NCBI RefSeq assembly: GCF_013402915.1 | Contig: NC_050720.1 | Coordinates: forward strand, 1,302,001-1,366,000 | Direction of reading: 5' to 3' | DNA length: 64,000 bases | Source: Zygotorulaspora mrakii | Lineage: Eukaryota > Ascomycota > Saccharomycetes > Saccharomycetales > Saccharomycetaceae | Part shown: piece after piece, positions 31,601 through 41,211 of the stretch | Numbering within the stretch: the stretch's first letter is position 1 | Layout: the number at the start of each line of letters is the position of its first letter | Notes under the pieces: model-generated | What the model saw: the letters and a program-made list of their open reading frames with translations, nothing else | Database searches by the model: none | Told to the model about the DNA's origin: nothing | Made by a program: the position numbers and the translations under genes

Positions 31601-32953
31601 CTATATACCGTCTTTCAAAGAATTGATGTAGATGATCTCAGCGACCTGTTCAAAACCATTGAATGGCGTTGCTGCCGATGATGTGTATGCTCCCAGATTG
31701 GGGAAGTAAAGCCAATCCCCCGGTATAAGATCGTGTTCCATGTAATGCTCGGTTGTGATGCAATCAAGTCCATCGCAGGTTGGACCCCATATGGAGACTT
31801 TTTCTTTTCTGGGATGCAAAGTCGTATCTCGCGAAGACGACTCAAAATCAAAATAGTGAAACTGTGAGTTGTGGTAAAGTGTGCGCGGAGTCGGTGCCTG
31901 GTGGTCAAAGAGGATGCAATTCATATTGCCGTAAACTCCGTCGTTGATGTACAGCATTGCTTCGTGGTTCTTCAGGGATCTCTTTGCAATAACGTTTGCG
32001 GCCAAAGTGAATGCTGTAGCTGCGAAATAGCGCCCGGGCTCTGCGATGATGTTGACGCCAGTCTCAACCGGAAAAAAATCATCCAATGCGGCGCGCAACA
32101 CTGCAGTGGACTCCTTGAAAGATTCGAATTGGAAACCGCCACCCACGTCCAAGGTTTTCAACTCTGGCAGCTTATATTCGTTCGCGGCTTTGTCAAAGAC
32201 AATTCTTGCATCTCTGACGGCTTTGTACAGCGTTGTGAAATCTGACGCACCAGATCCAACGTGGAATGAAACACCGGCCAAATTGAGATCTAGCTCTTTG
32301 ACTGCTGACAACAGTTTGTCGACGTTCTCTAACTCGCAGCCGTATTTGGTCGACAAACGGCATTGCGCTGTTGAGTCGTCAGTGGCAATTCGTAGAAATA
32401 GCTCTGATTTAGGATGGAATCTCTTGATTTTGTATAGCTCTTCCACGTTGTCAAACGTTGATTTCAGAACATTTGAGCGAGCTGCGTATCTGACAAAGGA
32501 GGATGCCTTGCATGGATTTGCATAAATGATTCTATCTGGTGAAACTCCTAAGGAAAGAACTTTTTCAATTTCTGCCTTTGATGCACAATCAAAATTGACT
32601 TTTAGGGCTGAGAGCTTCTCCAAAACACGAGTATCGGGATTGCATTTGACTGCATAAAATGGCTGAACCCTCGGTAGTTGTTCACACCAGTTTCTATGTA
32701 ATCTTTCAACCTCACCAATATCACATATGAAAAATGAGTTTTCGTCACCAGGTTCGCACGTCTCACCATTAATAGCTTCAATTCGTCTTTTTAATGATTC
32801 GAAAATTAGTTTATGTGCTTGTTCGTGAGATGCGTCATTATTCCGTACATGTTCCGATTGCTCTGAGACCGTGATCTTTTCACCTCCATCGAGGGAAAAT
32901 TTCAATGACGTCGAGTCGTTTCTTAGCCTAGGTGTGAGCTCAACTTCTGTCAT
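31601..32953 (-). CDS. SPE1: ornithine decarboxylase Spe1
   Basis: Spe1 decarboxylates ornithine to putrescine, the first step of polyamine synthesis, as a cytosolic PLP homodimer. The 450-aa product (466 in S. cerevisiae) shows the PLP lysine in PFYAVKCNPD (Lys103), FHVGSG and LDVGGGF for phosphate binding, EPGRY, and the catalytic cysteine in WGPTCDGLDCI (Cys393). The N-terminal tail of about 50 residues is the region that in S. cerevisiae mediates antizyme-dependent degradation. ATG 32953 (MTEVELTPRL) is the first in frame. Only 172 bases separate it from LOT5. Nothing looks damaged. Confidence 0.98.
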   Translation of the reverse strand: MTEVELTPRLRNDSTSLKFSLDGGEKITVSEQSEHVRNNDASHEQAHKLIFESLKRRIEAINGETCEPGDENSFFICDIGEVERLHRNWCEQLPRVQPFYAVKCNPDTRVLEKLSALKVNFDCASKAEIEKVLSLGVSPDRIIYANPCKASSFVRYAARSNVLKSTFDNVEELYKIKRFHPKSELFLRIATDDSTAQCRLSTKYGCELENVDKLLSAVKELDLNLAGVSFHVGSGASDFTTLYKAVRDARIVFDKAANEYKLPELKTLDVGGGFQFESFKESTAVLRAALDDFFPVETGVNIIAEPGRYFAATAFTLAANVIAKRSLKNHEAMLYINDGVYGNMNCILFDHQAPTPRTLYHNSQFHYFDFESSSRDTTLHPRKEKVSIWGPTCDGLDCITTEHYMEHDLIPGDWLYFPNLGAYTSSAATPFNGFEQVAEIIYINSLKDGI

Positions 32954-33277
32954 CGTTTCTCACCTGTATGTGCAGTGTTTAGATTGAAGTTCTGACCAGT
33001 CACTTGTGTTATAATCGGAGCCTTTTTGTATTCAATCAGCTTTTGCTATAAAAAAAACACTGTCAAAAATTTCATTTTTTTCTGGTTCACGCAAAAGTAG
33101 ATTTAACTTTTTTGCGGGAACGCATCTGGAGTGACGATGCCGCGCAGAGGAGGGGTTTAGTTTATCCAATTACGTTAATCATAAAATGCTCGTTACTTAA
33201 AATAAAAGAAGCGTGGTATTGTATTGGATTATATATATGTATAGCATAGCGATGCACTGAGACTATTATATTCGTTA
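32954..33277. other. SPE1 promoter and ASH1 3' UTR
   Basis: The ASH1-proximal part would be the ASH1 3' UTR, which in S. cerevisiae carries the E3 localisation element for She2/She3 transport. I cannot recognise that element by eye here. A TATATATATG run is at about 33231-33240. No other site is clear. Confidence 0.5.
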
Positions 33278-34960
33278 TTATTCTTGTGTAATTTCGTGTT
33301 TGTGAGGCTCCTCATGAATATGTCTTGTTTTTTCAGTAAGCTCTGTAGTCTCAGTAAAATGATTACAAAATAAGCATCTGTAGCATTCAGTAATCGTATT
33401 ATCCGGATTCTTACGTTTGAAAATACCATTTGATTTCATTATGCTCAATTCGCCCTTCGTTGGTATCTTTCTACAATTCTCATTTAAACATCTAGTGTGA
33501 GTCTTTTTGTAACGTAGTCCGCAAGAGTTACAAAGTTGATCTTGTCTTTTGCCCGACCATGATGGCCTCCAACATGGAGAATCGATTGCGTGACACGAAA
33601 CGCACTTTCTGACTGCGTTAGAGTTGGAACTGCCACTTGACCTTCGTCTAACTAAGCTAGATTTTGTAGAACCACTGAAATTCTTGTTTATCGTTGTCAC
33701 AACGGGACTCTGGGGGGAATCAAGTGCAAATCTATGATATTTAGAAGATGACGAAGGCGGGGTCGTTGGACGTGCTGGAGAAATCGATCTTGACCGTGGT
33801 ATAGAAGTTGGCATAGTTTGATTTATCACTACAGGTGATGTTGTAGAACGAGCAGGTATAACAGTTGGACGTATTGGACTTGGACTAGTGGAATGTCTCA
33901 CTTCATGATCCAAATGCATGGCTAGCTGTCTTGCTGCATTGAATATATTTACTCGCGATCTTGACAAGCCATTTGAAGATGATATCGAAGAACCTGAAAT
34001 TGAGGATGAGGCTGACGAGGGAACAATTTTCCCTACCTTAAATCTGCCACGATTGGATTTTGAATCAATTGATAAAATGTCTCTATTTTCCAAAAGATTC
34101 TTAATTTGGAGTGCTTTGAAGCTGCTGGTTTTCCTATGGCCATAAAGACCTGCTTTATGGGCATCTTGTTTAACAGTTTGAATTAATTTACCGCTGACAA
34201 ATGGTGTGAATTCAACAGAAGAAGTATGTTGTGCTTCTGTAACTGAGTTGTTTGGGCTCATTGGTGGTGTCATTGGAGCCGAAGAATGTTCTGAAGTATT
34301 TGATAAGTCCTGGAAAGCATCTCTTGGTTTTAGAACAGATGGGACCTCTTTGTGATCGTTTAATCGAGTTGATAGACTAGAAAACTGAAAATGATCGTGA
34401 GACCTTTCGCCCAGGATTCTTGTGTAGTCTTGATAATTCGTTTCTTTGCACCAATGAACCAAATTACTCTTCCAGATTGGCGTACACTCTGACGTATCTG
34501 GATAAACGTAAGCGGATTCTTGAATTCTTGGGTCTGGCAAAAGTTGTAGGTGTCTCAATGACGGTAATGATTCTTGAGAAACTCTAGGATAGCGAGGTTG
34601 AAATTGTCTGTATTCTCTAAGTCCAGATTTCTGTAGTGGCGACACTAATTGAGCTTTACCGAGTGAAGGGGAGTTAAGTGGTGTGACAGCATGATTACCA
34701 TAAAAATCGTGGTGTGTTGGAGAAGCTGGTGCTGTATTGTATTTTTTCTGAAAATCCTTATCATACTGAATTCTTGGTAAACGTGGTGAATCATCACTGG
34801 AAATGCAAACATAATTTTTGTTCATGTAGTTATTAAATTTCAGCGAAGGTAGCAGCAACAGATCATCAAAAGATTTTTTATTTCTAAAGTCCGGACCAGC
34901 CGAAGTTGGTATCGAAGGATTGTATTTTATTGAATATTCATTAGCGACAGTTGATAACAT
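33278..34960 (-). CDS. ASH1: GATA-like transcription repressor Ash1
   Basis: Ash1 is the daughter-cell repressor of HO and a regulator of filamentous growth; its mRNA is carried to the bud tip. The 560-aa product (588 in S. cerevisiae) is Ser/Pro-rich and mostly disordered. It has one GATA-type zinc finger at the C terminus with C-X2-C-X20-C-X2-C spacing (Cys453, 456, 477, 480). A further Cys pair follows ([10 protein letters not shown]), as in Ash1. Many SPxR-type and TP/SP sites, candidate Cdk sites, are visible. Whether it represses an HO gene here is unknown, since early-branching yeasts use other switching systems. ATG 34960 is the first in frame. Confidence 0.93.
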   Translation of the reverse strand: MLSTVANEYSIKYNPSIPTSAGPDFRNKKSFDDLLLLPSLKFNNYMNKNYVCISSDDSPRLPRIQYDKDFQKKYNTAPASPTHHDFYGNHAVTPLNSPSLGKAQLVSPLQKSGLREYRQFQPRYPRVSQESLPSLRHLQLLPDPRIQESAYVYPDTSECTPIWKSNLVHWCKETNYQDYTRILGERSHDHFQFSSLSTRLNDHKEVPSVLKPRDAFQDLSNTSEHSSAPMTPPMSPNNSVTEAQHTSSVEFTPFVSGKLIQTVKQDAHKAGLYGHRKTSSFKALQIKNLLENRDILSIDSKSNRGRFKVGKIVPSSASSSISGSSISSSNGLSRSRVNIFNAARQLAMHLDHEVRHSTSPSPIRPTVIPARSTTSPVVINQTMPTSIPRSRSISPARPTTPPSSSSKYHRFALDSPQSPVVTTINKNFSGSTKSSLVRRRSSGSSNSNAVRKCVSCHAIDSPCWRPSWSGKRQDQLCNSCGLRYKKTHTRCLNENCRKIPTKGELSIMKSNGIFKRKNPDNTITECYRCLFCNHFTETTELTEKTRHIHEEPHKHEITQE

Positions 34961-35503
34961 TTTTTTGAGCGATGATGAAATTGATTGTAAGTGAAAAATG
35001 AGTGTAAAATATGTAAGGAAAGAGAAATAAAATAAAGGAATGTAAGGATTGAAGGTGTGTTGTATTGGTTTTGACGATCTGCTCTGTGGTGCTACAATGC
35101 TATTTCAGCATTCCCGAAAAAGATTATTAAAATGTCGACCTCAAGTAAGCCATGACAGATCTACTATTTATACCATAAAGACATCTATTCCGGAGTTTCC
35201 AAGAAGCCAAGTATGTTCGATCTGCTTGCTGGCTTCCTAAAAAGTAAACAAAACTGCTCCAAAGATATCAATCATCCTTCCAATTTTAGAATTCATTTTC
35301 GTTATTCATCTTCAAAAATTCAATCACAAATTCTTCATGCCAGAAGACAAGTGCCATTTCAAGACCTATTTTGGCCGATGATTTGATCAATCCATTTTTG
35401 AACAATACATATCTGAAAAGGGCAAGGTCCGTTACTCAAAAGAGTAAGATAGCATTCTCAATTTCTCACTGTACTTCCATTTTTGTCTGAAATTGATGTT
35501 TTT

Positions 35504-35555
35504 AACCAGCCCTAAAAACCAGCCATCCCAGTGCCCCACCTACACGACAACGCGT
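35504..35555. promoter_or_regulatory. Swi5/Ace2-type pair and an MCB box
   Basis: AACCAGCC occurs twice, at 35504-35511 and 35517-35524. ACCAGC is the Swi5/Ace2 core, and Swi5 is a known activator of ASH1 in late mitosis. An ACGCGT (MCB, MBF site) is at 35550-35555. They lie about 545-595 bases before the ASH1 ATG and 330-380 before MTR2. ASH1 is the likelier target of the Swi5-type pair. Confidence 0.5.
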
Positions 35556-35738
35556 CATCGCTGGGAATACATAGAAATTAAGCTGGCAAAGACGAAGTAA
35601 CTATCCACAACAATAAAGAATATCTCCGCGTTACAATCCGCTTCTGGGTTCGAATCTACGCAACGCAATAGTTTCAGCTGAATCAATTCTTCCTTGCTAT
35701 GTCCTGCCCTGTTATGGAACGAATGCTCGCACTTTGAG

Positions 35739-35866
35739 GTAAGTTTTTTTTGTAATCACTTTACCCGGCTGATTGTCTCACACCGCACATATTTTTTTTT
35801 TTCAATTCACTGCATTAATCTAGAGAAAGTGAAGTGGTTTTTGAGCAACCTTTTGCACTTTTGTAG
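35739..35866 (+). other. MTR2: possible 5'-UTR intron of MTR2
   Basis: S. cerevisiae MTR2 has an intron in its 5' UTR. Here GTAAGT at 35739-35744 and a pyrimidine-rich TTTTGTAG ending at 35866 could bound a 128-base intron. The best branch candidate (CATTAAT, 35813-35819) is poor, and the Reb1 site inside the interval suggests that transcription may start downstream. Weak. Confidence 0.25.
35761..35768 (-). promoter_or_regulatory. Reb1-type site before MTR2
   Basis: TTACCCGG is a perfect Reb1 core 114 bases before the MTR2 ATG, a usual promoter distance. Confidence 0.55.
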
Positions 35867-35881
35867 CGCGATAGGGATGAT

Positions 35882-36439
35882 ATGAGTCGTTACGGTGGGT
35901 CTTCCAATGTTGTCAACAGCGGTAACAACCGTTCACAACTTACAGAACTGTTTATAAAAAAAATACTAGCACACCTGGATGACACTGATCCGCAAAAGTT
36001 GACTCATTTTTTAAACCTTTTCAACCCAACTAACTGCAAAGTGATAGTAAATGCCACCCCATTTGCACAGCCAGCCATATTCCTGGAAGTGTGGCAATCC
36101 AGCGTAGTCCAGACACAGCATGCTCTCACTGCAGTCGATTACCATATAATACCAGGCTCTCAAACAATGATTTGCAACGTCAGTTGCAAAGTGCGCTTCG
36201 ATGAAAGTGGGAAGGACAAGATGGGTCAAGACTCGGTCGTTGCGTCCAACGAAGGCAACATCGGCATGAATAAAACCAGTGCGAAGCCCAACTCAAGACC
36301 ACTTTGGGGCTCGTACTTCGGAGTGTCACTACAACTAGTCATCGAAGAAAGAGTGTTTAACAATGACATGAATGGAGTGATATCAGGTTTCAACTACAAC
36401 ATGATCTACAAGCCACAGGACTCGTTGATCACAATATAG
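35882..36439 (+). CDS. MTR2: mRNA export factor Mtr2
   Basis: Mtr2 is the NTF2-like partner of Mex67; the dimer carries mRNA and pre-60S subunits through nuclear pores. The 185-aa product (184 in S. cerevisiae) is similar to it along its length. It has the NTF2-like core KKILAHLDDTDPQKLTHFL, the NATPFAQPAIFLEVWQ strand-helix, VDYHIIPGS, CNVSCKVRFDESGKDKMGQD, and the closing strands PLWGSYFGVSLQLVIEE and GVISGFNYNMIYKPQDSL. ATG 35882 is the first in frame and fits the family start closely. Confidence 0.97.
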   Translation: MSRYGGSSNVVNSGNNRSQLTELFIKKILAHLDDTDPQKLTHFLNLFNPTNCKVIVNATPFAQPAIFLEVWQSSVVQTQHALTAVDYHIIPGSQTMICNVSCKVRFDESGKDKMGQDSVVASNEGNIGMNKTSAKPNSRPLWGSYFGVSLQLVIEERVFNNDMNGVISGFNYNMIYKPQDSLITI

Positions 36440-37113
36440 TATATAGTCGTAGAAGATGTTGCATAGCATATATAGAGAATCTGAAAGAACACTCGTTTAG
36501 AAGACTTGACGACCGAACAACTTTTCAGTGGGTTTCACACTGTATTGCATGCATGCAGGTGAGAAAAAAAAATACAGACAAAATCCAACAAATCTTAATT
36601 TCGCATCAACGTTTCCAACAGCACTCTCATGAACATGATCTGCAACTTCTTGTTTTTGCCATACAGTAGCACAGTTGACCGATGGGCCCTTCCGATGGAT
36701 GGAACGATGAGCCTTACGACGGCCGCACACCGCGTCGTTCGAATGGTGATGTTCACACATTTCTGAAGAGAAAAAAAAGTGTCAGGGTTTCCAAAAACAA
36801 CCAGATATGCATTTAAGGTTTTTTTATTTCCATTTTTTGGCAATTTAATTAATTTTGGTAGAAATGTTGGAGTTATTACCCAAAACCGTCCTTCTCCTCT
36901 TTATTTCTCTGTTTCTACTGCAAAAAGCCTCTGAATGGAGTGTTTTTGAGTTCGACAGTTTTCACATATATATACATCTATATCTGACCGCTTGATGGCA
37001 AAATCTCTTGGCCTTTTCTAAGGGTTTTTTATTGCCTTGGTAATTAATATTGGTTCATCTTTTCACAAAGCACAAAGAGCTCGCTACATTTCACTGTTGT
37101 TGTTTTTTGCAGG
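36440..37113. other. MTR2-INA1 spacer with small frames
   Basis: This 674-base spacer lies between two plus-strand genes. Its left half carries overlapping minus-strand frames at 36497-36760 (87 codons, real ATG) and 36595-36843 (no ATG near its start), and a T-rich stretch ending in CAG that resembles a splice acceptor on the minus strand (about 36763-36780). I recognise no family in any frame. The right half is A/T-rich INA1 promoter. Confidence 0.4.
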
Positions 37114-39126
37114 ATGTTGGCCAAACAAATCATTTTGTCAATATGTGCTTTATTCGTCTTCGCGACTTTTATCATGGTTATAGTGGCTATTGCCGGATCC
37201 AGCTCAAACTATAAGCCAATAACGAATGTTTACATTGGTACCGCGGACATTTCACATATAAATGTGACAAAGGTCATACCACAAGTTGGACCAATCTTGA
37301 CAATCCTGGGTACTGCTTTGACGACACCAAATAACTCAATCGAAAATATTTTTGGCGCTTTGAGAAGAATCGCCGATACACCCGCTCTGACACCTTTGTT
37401 GTCACTGCTATCAAATGCCGAAAATACGACTTCTACGGTGATGGCATTGACTGAGCTGGCACCATTGGCGGTTTCCAGCAATTCAACCTCATCGACACAG
37501 CAGTTGACCCAAATCAACGCTTTGCTTCAATTGTCTACTAACCAAACTGAGACCATCGATGGTTTGAGCTCTTTGGTTTCTGAATCTGCCTCGAGCAATG
37601 ATAATTCGTCAACTGTCGTTTTCAATTTACTGGGTGATTCCGATAATGTTACAGGATCGACACATGCATTGATTGGTTTGAATAACATGACGATGTCAGA
37701 AAAGATGCATTTAGCTCCAGTTTTCGAATTATTTCAAGTTTCGACAAATTTCTCAGCTACATTTTCGTCGTTGTCGTATCTGGCCTTTGCAAATCTGTCC
37801 ACACAGAATACCGACCTTGTTATTAATGCGTTGAATCAGAGTAGTGATACGAATGCAACTTTTGCGCGTTTGGAGAGATTAGTACCTGATATGCGGGACC
37901 CATTATTGGCATTGGAAGCCTTGATTAATTATTCATCATCGACAAATGTCACTCTCTCAACCTTGAAGTATCTGGTGGATAATAACGTTACAAGTGCACC
38001 CTCTGCTCGTAATGCACTGCGTTCGATTGCAAGCCTAGTTAACAATGGTAATAACGATACCCTAATTCTGAACTCAGTTCAAAGCTTAGCAATGATTTCG
38101 AACTCAACATCCTCCACTGCGCAATTGACGTCGTTGTTAGATTTATTTGAATCGAGTTCAAATGACACGCAAACGCTTTCTGTGTTGGAAGACTTAGAGA
38201 CTGGTTTACAACAAGATCCTGAAACTGCAAGATATGTTCCATCATTGTTTCAATTGATACAATCATCAAAGGATGCGCCCCAAACATTCAGATCATTGGT
38301 GACATTAACCGCATGGGCGCAACAGAATCCTGAAACTTTTATCCCCATCTTGAATATTTTGTCGAGTGCATCAAGGGCAGAACAGATAAGTGATGAACAG
38401 TTGAGAGAAATGACACCAGCGTTAATGGACTATTTACATGTTAACACCAGGTATCAGTTATCTATTTTCACTCTTTGTGAAGCAGATAGCAGCGGTGAAA
38501 TTAAAATGTGTTCATCATCGCATGCAGTTCAAAATCTTGATTTCAGGAATATCATCTGGTCCGATCTAATTGCATCTGACTTTAGACCTTATTTGACCGC
38601 TTTAAACGTTACGGCGGATGATTTGCAATTGGAAGGCAAATTATTGAAAAGAGAGCATGAATATGTTCCAGCAATTAGGGCAACATTGGCCATGTCGATT
38701 TTATCAATTGTCCTGGCATTCTTCACATTGATTGTAATCTTTTATTTAATGTTTACCAAAAATGTGTTGAGTAACAAATGGTGGTACGGTATTCTATTCC
38801 TTGTCTTCTGGTACGTGGTCTTTACATGTCTCTCTGCAATTATTGTGACTGCTATTATTGGTATTATCAAATCAGGTACACACGATGATGATTATGGTGT
38901 TGTATTTACAAGTGGTTCTGCTTATATGGGATTAATTTGGACGTCATTTGCACTATCAATAATTGTGCTATGTTTGATGACTTTTATCGTCTTTAAGAAT
39001 AGAAACAGAAAACCTGTTAGTGAATATAACGATGATGAAATAATAGTTAAAGGCCCAACGAATGATGCAACTGATGATACTACGTCATCAAATGACAATC
39101 CAAATGAAAAGCCTGTTTCTACTTGA
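37114..39126 (+). CDS. INA1: SUR7/PalI-type plasma membrane protein (INA1/FAT3 family)
   Basis: This is the single pre-duplication counterpart of S. cerevisiae YLR413W (INA1) and YKL187C (FAT3), membrane proteins with poorly known roles. The 670-aa product begins with a signal-anchor-like segment (ILSICALFVFATFIMVIVAIAG) and has three more membrane segments near residues 525-550, 560-590 and 610-630. It ends in a polar cytosolic tail. The long external part is built from degenerate repeats of about 33 residues of the form L..LF..S.N.T.TL..L..L, and most repeats carry an N-glycosylation sequon at the turn. The membrane-proximal part (LSIFTLCEADSSG, VQNLDFRNIIW) resembles the neighbour PUN1. 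Confidence 0.88.
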   Translation: MLAKQIILSICALFVFATFIMVIVAIAGSSSNYKPITNVYIGTADISHINVTKVIPQVGPILTILGTALTTPNNSIENIFGALRRIADTPALTPLLSLLSNAENTTSTVMALTELAPLAVSSNSTSSTQQLTQINALLQLSTNQTETIDGLSSLVSESASSNDNSSTVVFNLLGDSDNVTGSTHALIGLNNMTMSEKMHLAPVFELFQVSTNFSATFSSLSYLAFANLSTQNTDLVINALNQSSDTNATFARLERLVPDMRDPLLALEALINYSSSTNVTLSTLKYLVDNNVTSAPSARNALRSIASLVNNGNNDTLILNSVQSLAMISNSTSSTAQLTSLLDLFESSSNDTQTLSVLEDLETGLQQDPETARYVPSLFQLIQSSKDAPQTFRSLVTLTAWAQQNPETFIPILNILSSASRAEQISDEQLREMTPALMDYLHVNTRYQLSIFTLCEADSSGEIKMCSSSHAVQNLDFRNIIWSDLIASDFRPYLTALNVTADDLQLEGKLLKREHEYVPAIRATLAMSILSIVLAFFTLIVIFYLMFTKNVLSNKWWYGILFLVFWYVVFTCLSAIIVTAIIGIIKSGTHDDDYGVVFTSGSAYMGLIWTSFALSIIVLCLMTFIVFKNRNRKPVSEYNDDEIIVKGPTNDATDDTTSSNDNPNEKPVST

Positions 39127-39256
39127 AAAAGTGGAAAAAAAAACTAATGCTAGTTAACTTATAATAATAAACTTAGGTAATACTTAATATTTTCTACTAC
39201 CAATATATCTCATAATTTAGTGAATGAATGCAGGCATGTGTGTGTTTGATTACTTT

Positions 39257-40060
39257 TCAGACGATCAATGGCTTTTCCTCCATGGGTACGCGGCTAACGT
39301 AAGCAACGCTTCTCTGTGATCTTACGCTGCACCAAAGAATGAAACCTAGCAGCGCTGAAAATATCGATCCCCACATGATACCTTGGAATACAGAGCCGAC
39401 CGATAAACGGATCCCCGTGTCGCCATAGTTCTGATTAAGCAGACGTCTGACATAGAGGTAGCAGCCCAAACTTGTTGCCCCACTGATCAGTAGACTCAAG
39501 AAACCGATAAATGAGCTGAATCTGCCAATCCAGTTTACGAACCTGGCATGGATGATCCAACGGATCAAATTAACAATCAAAGCGAGAAACGAAACGCAGA
39601 TACCAATGAGAATCGTGATGAATGTTGTCTTGACAACATTGTTGTACATAGCCATTCTATTCTGAAGGTCCTCCGGTAGAATAATATCAGCTAGATTGTC
39701 GACGAGCTGAGCCACTTGGTTGTTGTTAATATTATCAAAGAGCATTGTCCTCAAATCGAAATTCTGAATGCCGCTTGGTTTGGTGCACGACATCACCGTG
39801 CCGTTGGAAGCCTGAGAGCAATACGACCACAGCCCAATGTTGAAGTAATCGGGCAACCCCAGTTGGGAAATCGAAGACGACGGCGCCCCGGATGACGGGA
39901 ATACATTTGGTATTTGAATATTCCGCAGATCCAATTGTGCGACGAAGATTTTATTGATGGGGTTGTAATTAGCAGTGGATCCCACACACGCTATGGCTGC
40001 TAGTACAACTGCACTAAACGTGCAGAACGCGCTCAGAAACAGGTTGAAACCGTTGCTCAT
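39257..40060 (-). CDS. PUN1: SUR7-family plasma membrane protein Pun1
   Basis: Pun1 is a four-segment plasma membrane protein of the MCC/eisosome region, induced under nitrogen stress and linked to metal-ion tolerance in S. cerevisiae. The 267-aa product (263 in S. cerevisiae) has a first membrane segment (FCTFSAVVLAAIACVG) and a small extracellular domain with two cysteines (LWSYCSQASNGTVMSC). Three further membrane segments follow, and a short tail. The frame also opens at a GTG at 40078, but ATG 40060 (MSNGFNLFLSAF) is chosen. It is convergent with its paralogue INA1, 130 bases away, matching YLR413W/YLR414C. Confidence 0.92.
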   Translation of the reverse strand: MSNGFNLFLSAFCTFSAVVLAAIACVGSTANYNPINKIFVAQLDLRNIQIPNVFPSSGAPSSSISQLGLPDYFNIGLWSYCSQASNGTVMSCTKPSGIQNFDLRTMLFDNINNNQVAQLVDNLADIILPEDLQNRMAMYNNVVKTTFITILIGICVSFLALIVNLIRWIIHARFVNWIGRFSSFIGFLSLLISGATSLGCYLYVRRLLNQNYGDTGIRLSVGSVFQGIMWGSIFSALLGFILWCSVRSQRSVAYVSRVPMEEKPLIV

Positions 40061-41211
40061 TTTCTGTTGATTTATCACGCTTTTACAACATCACAAGAGA
40101 TCATCCAAAGAACTTCGAAGTTCCACCTATCTATATATATATATATGCGTCTGTGTGTGCGCGCACCGACAGCCGGGAATGGGCTTAGAGGTGGCTTTGT
40201 GATTTAAAATAGAATCCCAAATGCAGATCCGAGTTCCTGCACTGTGCCTGGCAACTGCGGTTCAAACCAGCCTCGTGGTTGTTTCGGGCTCGGTAACCAG
40301 AACAAAGAACAAATACTCGAAAAAGTCAAAAAAATGAAAAGTTCAGCCACTTCCTGCGCAATAGATCGGAAATTCCAGAAAAGGATATACGATCTGATCT
40401 GACGGGATAAAAGGGGGAACCTGTTAACTTCGTGCGCACTTCGGCTAACACACAAGCACATATCAAGAAGCAGTCTGCGCGAAAATCACTCTGCCACAAC
40501 TCTACATGCCATAAACGCGCACTGCGACTTGAATGTGCGCCTCGATGTGAAGTAACACCAGATCAATTCCTGCAAGATCTCAAGGTGCCGCTGTCCAACC
40601 ACGCTATGCACCCGGGTACGTAACGATACACCAGGAGCGCCCCCCAGGGCGCTCCAGCATGTGGCTAGCGTGGTGCGCCTCGTTGAAGAACATCGATTGG
40701 CGTCACTGTCCGCTGTCGAGCTGGAGATTGACAGATAGACACCTTCTGGAGATGAGCACACCACCAGAGACGCTTGGCGGCTAAAAGAAGGGAAAGAAAG
40801 AAGCCGCCCTCGACCTCGTCTCCCAGCGTAAAGACGTCATTGTTTTCTGGACCCCGTGCCAGATCAGGTTCTTCTCGGGTGTTTTTCGGGTACTTCTCGG
40901 GTTCTCCTCGGCTGCATTTTTCCGACGGTCGAATGGAGAAGAGCAAAGCTGCATTCTATTATTAGAAATCGGACATGGAATGACTATCGCCGGGGTTTGT
41001 ACTGCGGGTAACGGATCATTTTATTCATTGCGGGGTAGCACCGAGTCAGCCCCCGATGGGGAACAATTAACGATGACGGCGGCTGTTTCATAGTGATAGA
41101 CTAATAAGAACCAAGAACCAAGGGACGAGGGACAAGAGGCAGGAAAGTAATCTCTGAATCCTGCGAGGCAAATCAATCTACAAATATAGAGAGTGTTGTC
41201 GTCGATCGAGG
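40061..41211. other. PUN1-PXA2 divergent promoter region
   Basis: This 1151-base spacer is one of the largest in the window. It has a TATATATATA run near 40133-40144 close to PUN1, a G+C-richer middle, an 11-bp-periodic repeat (listed separately) and CGGGTAA at 41005-41011, a partial Reb1 site. I looked for an oleate-response element (CGG-N3-T-N-A-N9..12-CCG) and found no exact match. Confidence 0.55.
40872..40915 (+). repeat. four-copy degenerate 11-bp tandem repeat
   Basis: The four units are TTCTCGGGTGT, TTTTCGGGTAC, TTCTCGGGTTC and TCCTCGGCTGC. CGG starts at 40876, 40887, 40898 and 40909, so the spacing is exactly 11 bases each time, close to one helical turn. The array lies about 300 bases before the PXA2 ATG. 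CGG is the half-site of Zn2Cys6 factors and CGGGT is the Reb1 core. Confidence 0.9.

Larger units (their letters stand above)
34961..35881. other. ASH1-MTR2 divergent promoter region
   Basis: This 921-base spacer holds cell-cycle-type sites (listed separately), a Reb1 site near MTR2 and A/T-rich tracts near ASH1. No credible gene was seen. Confidence 0.6.
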
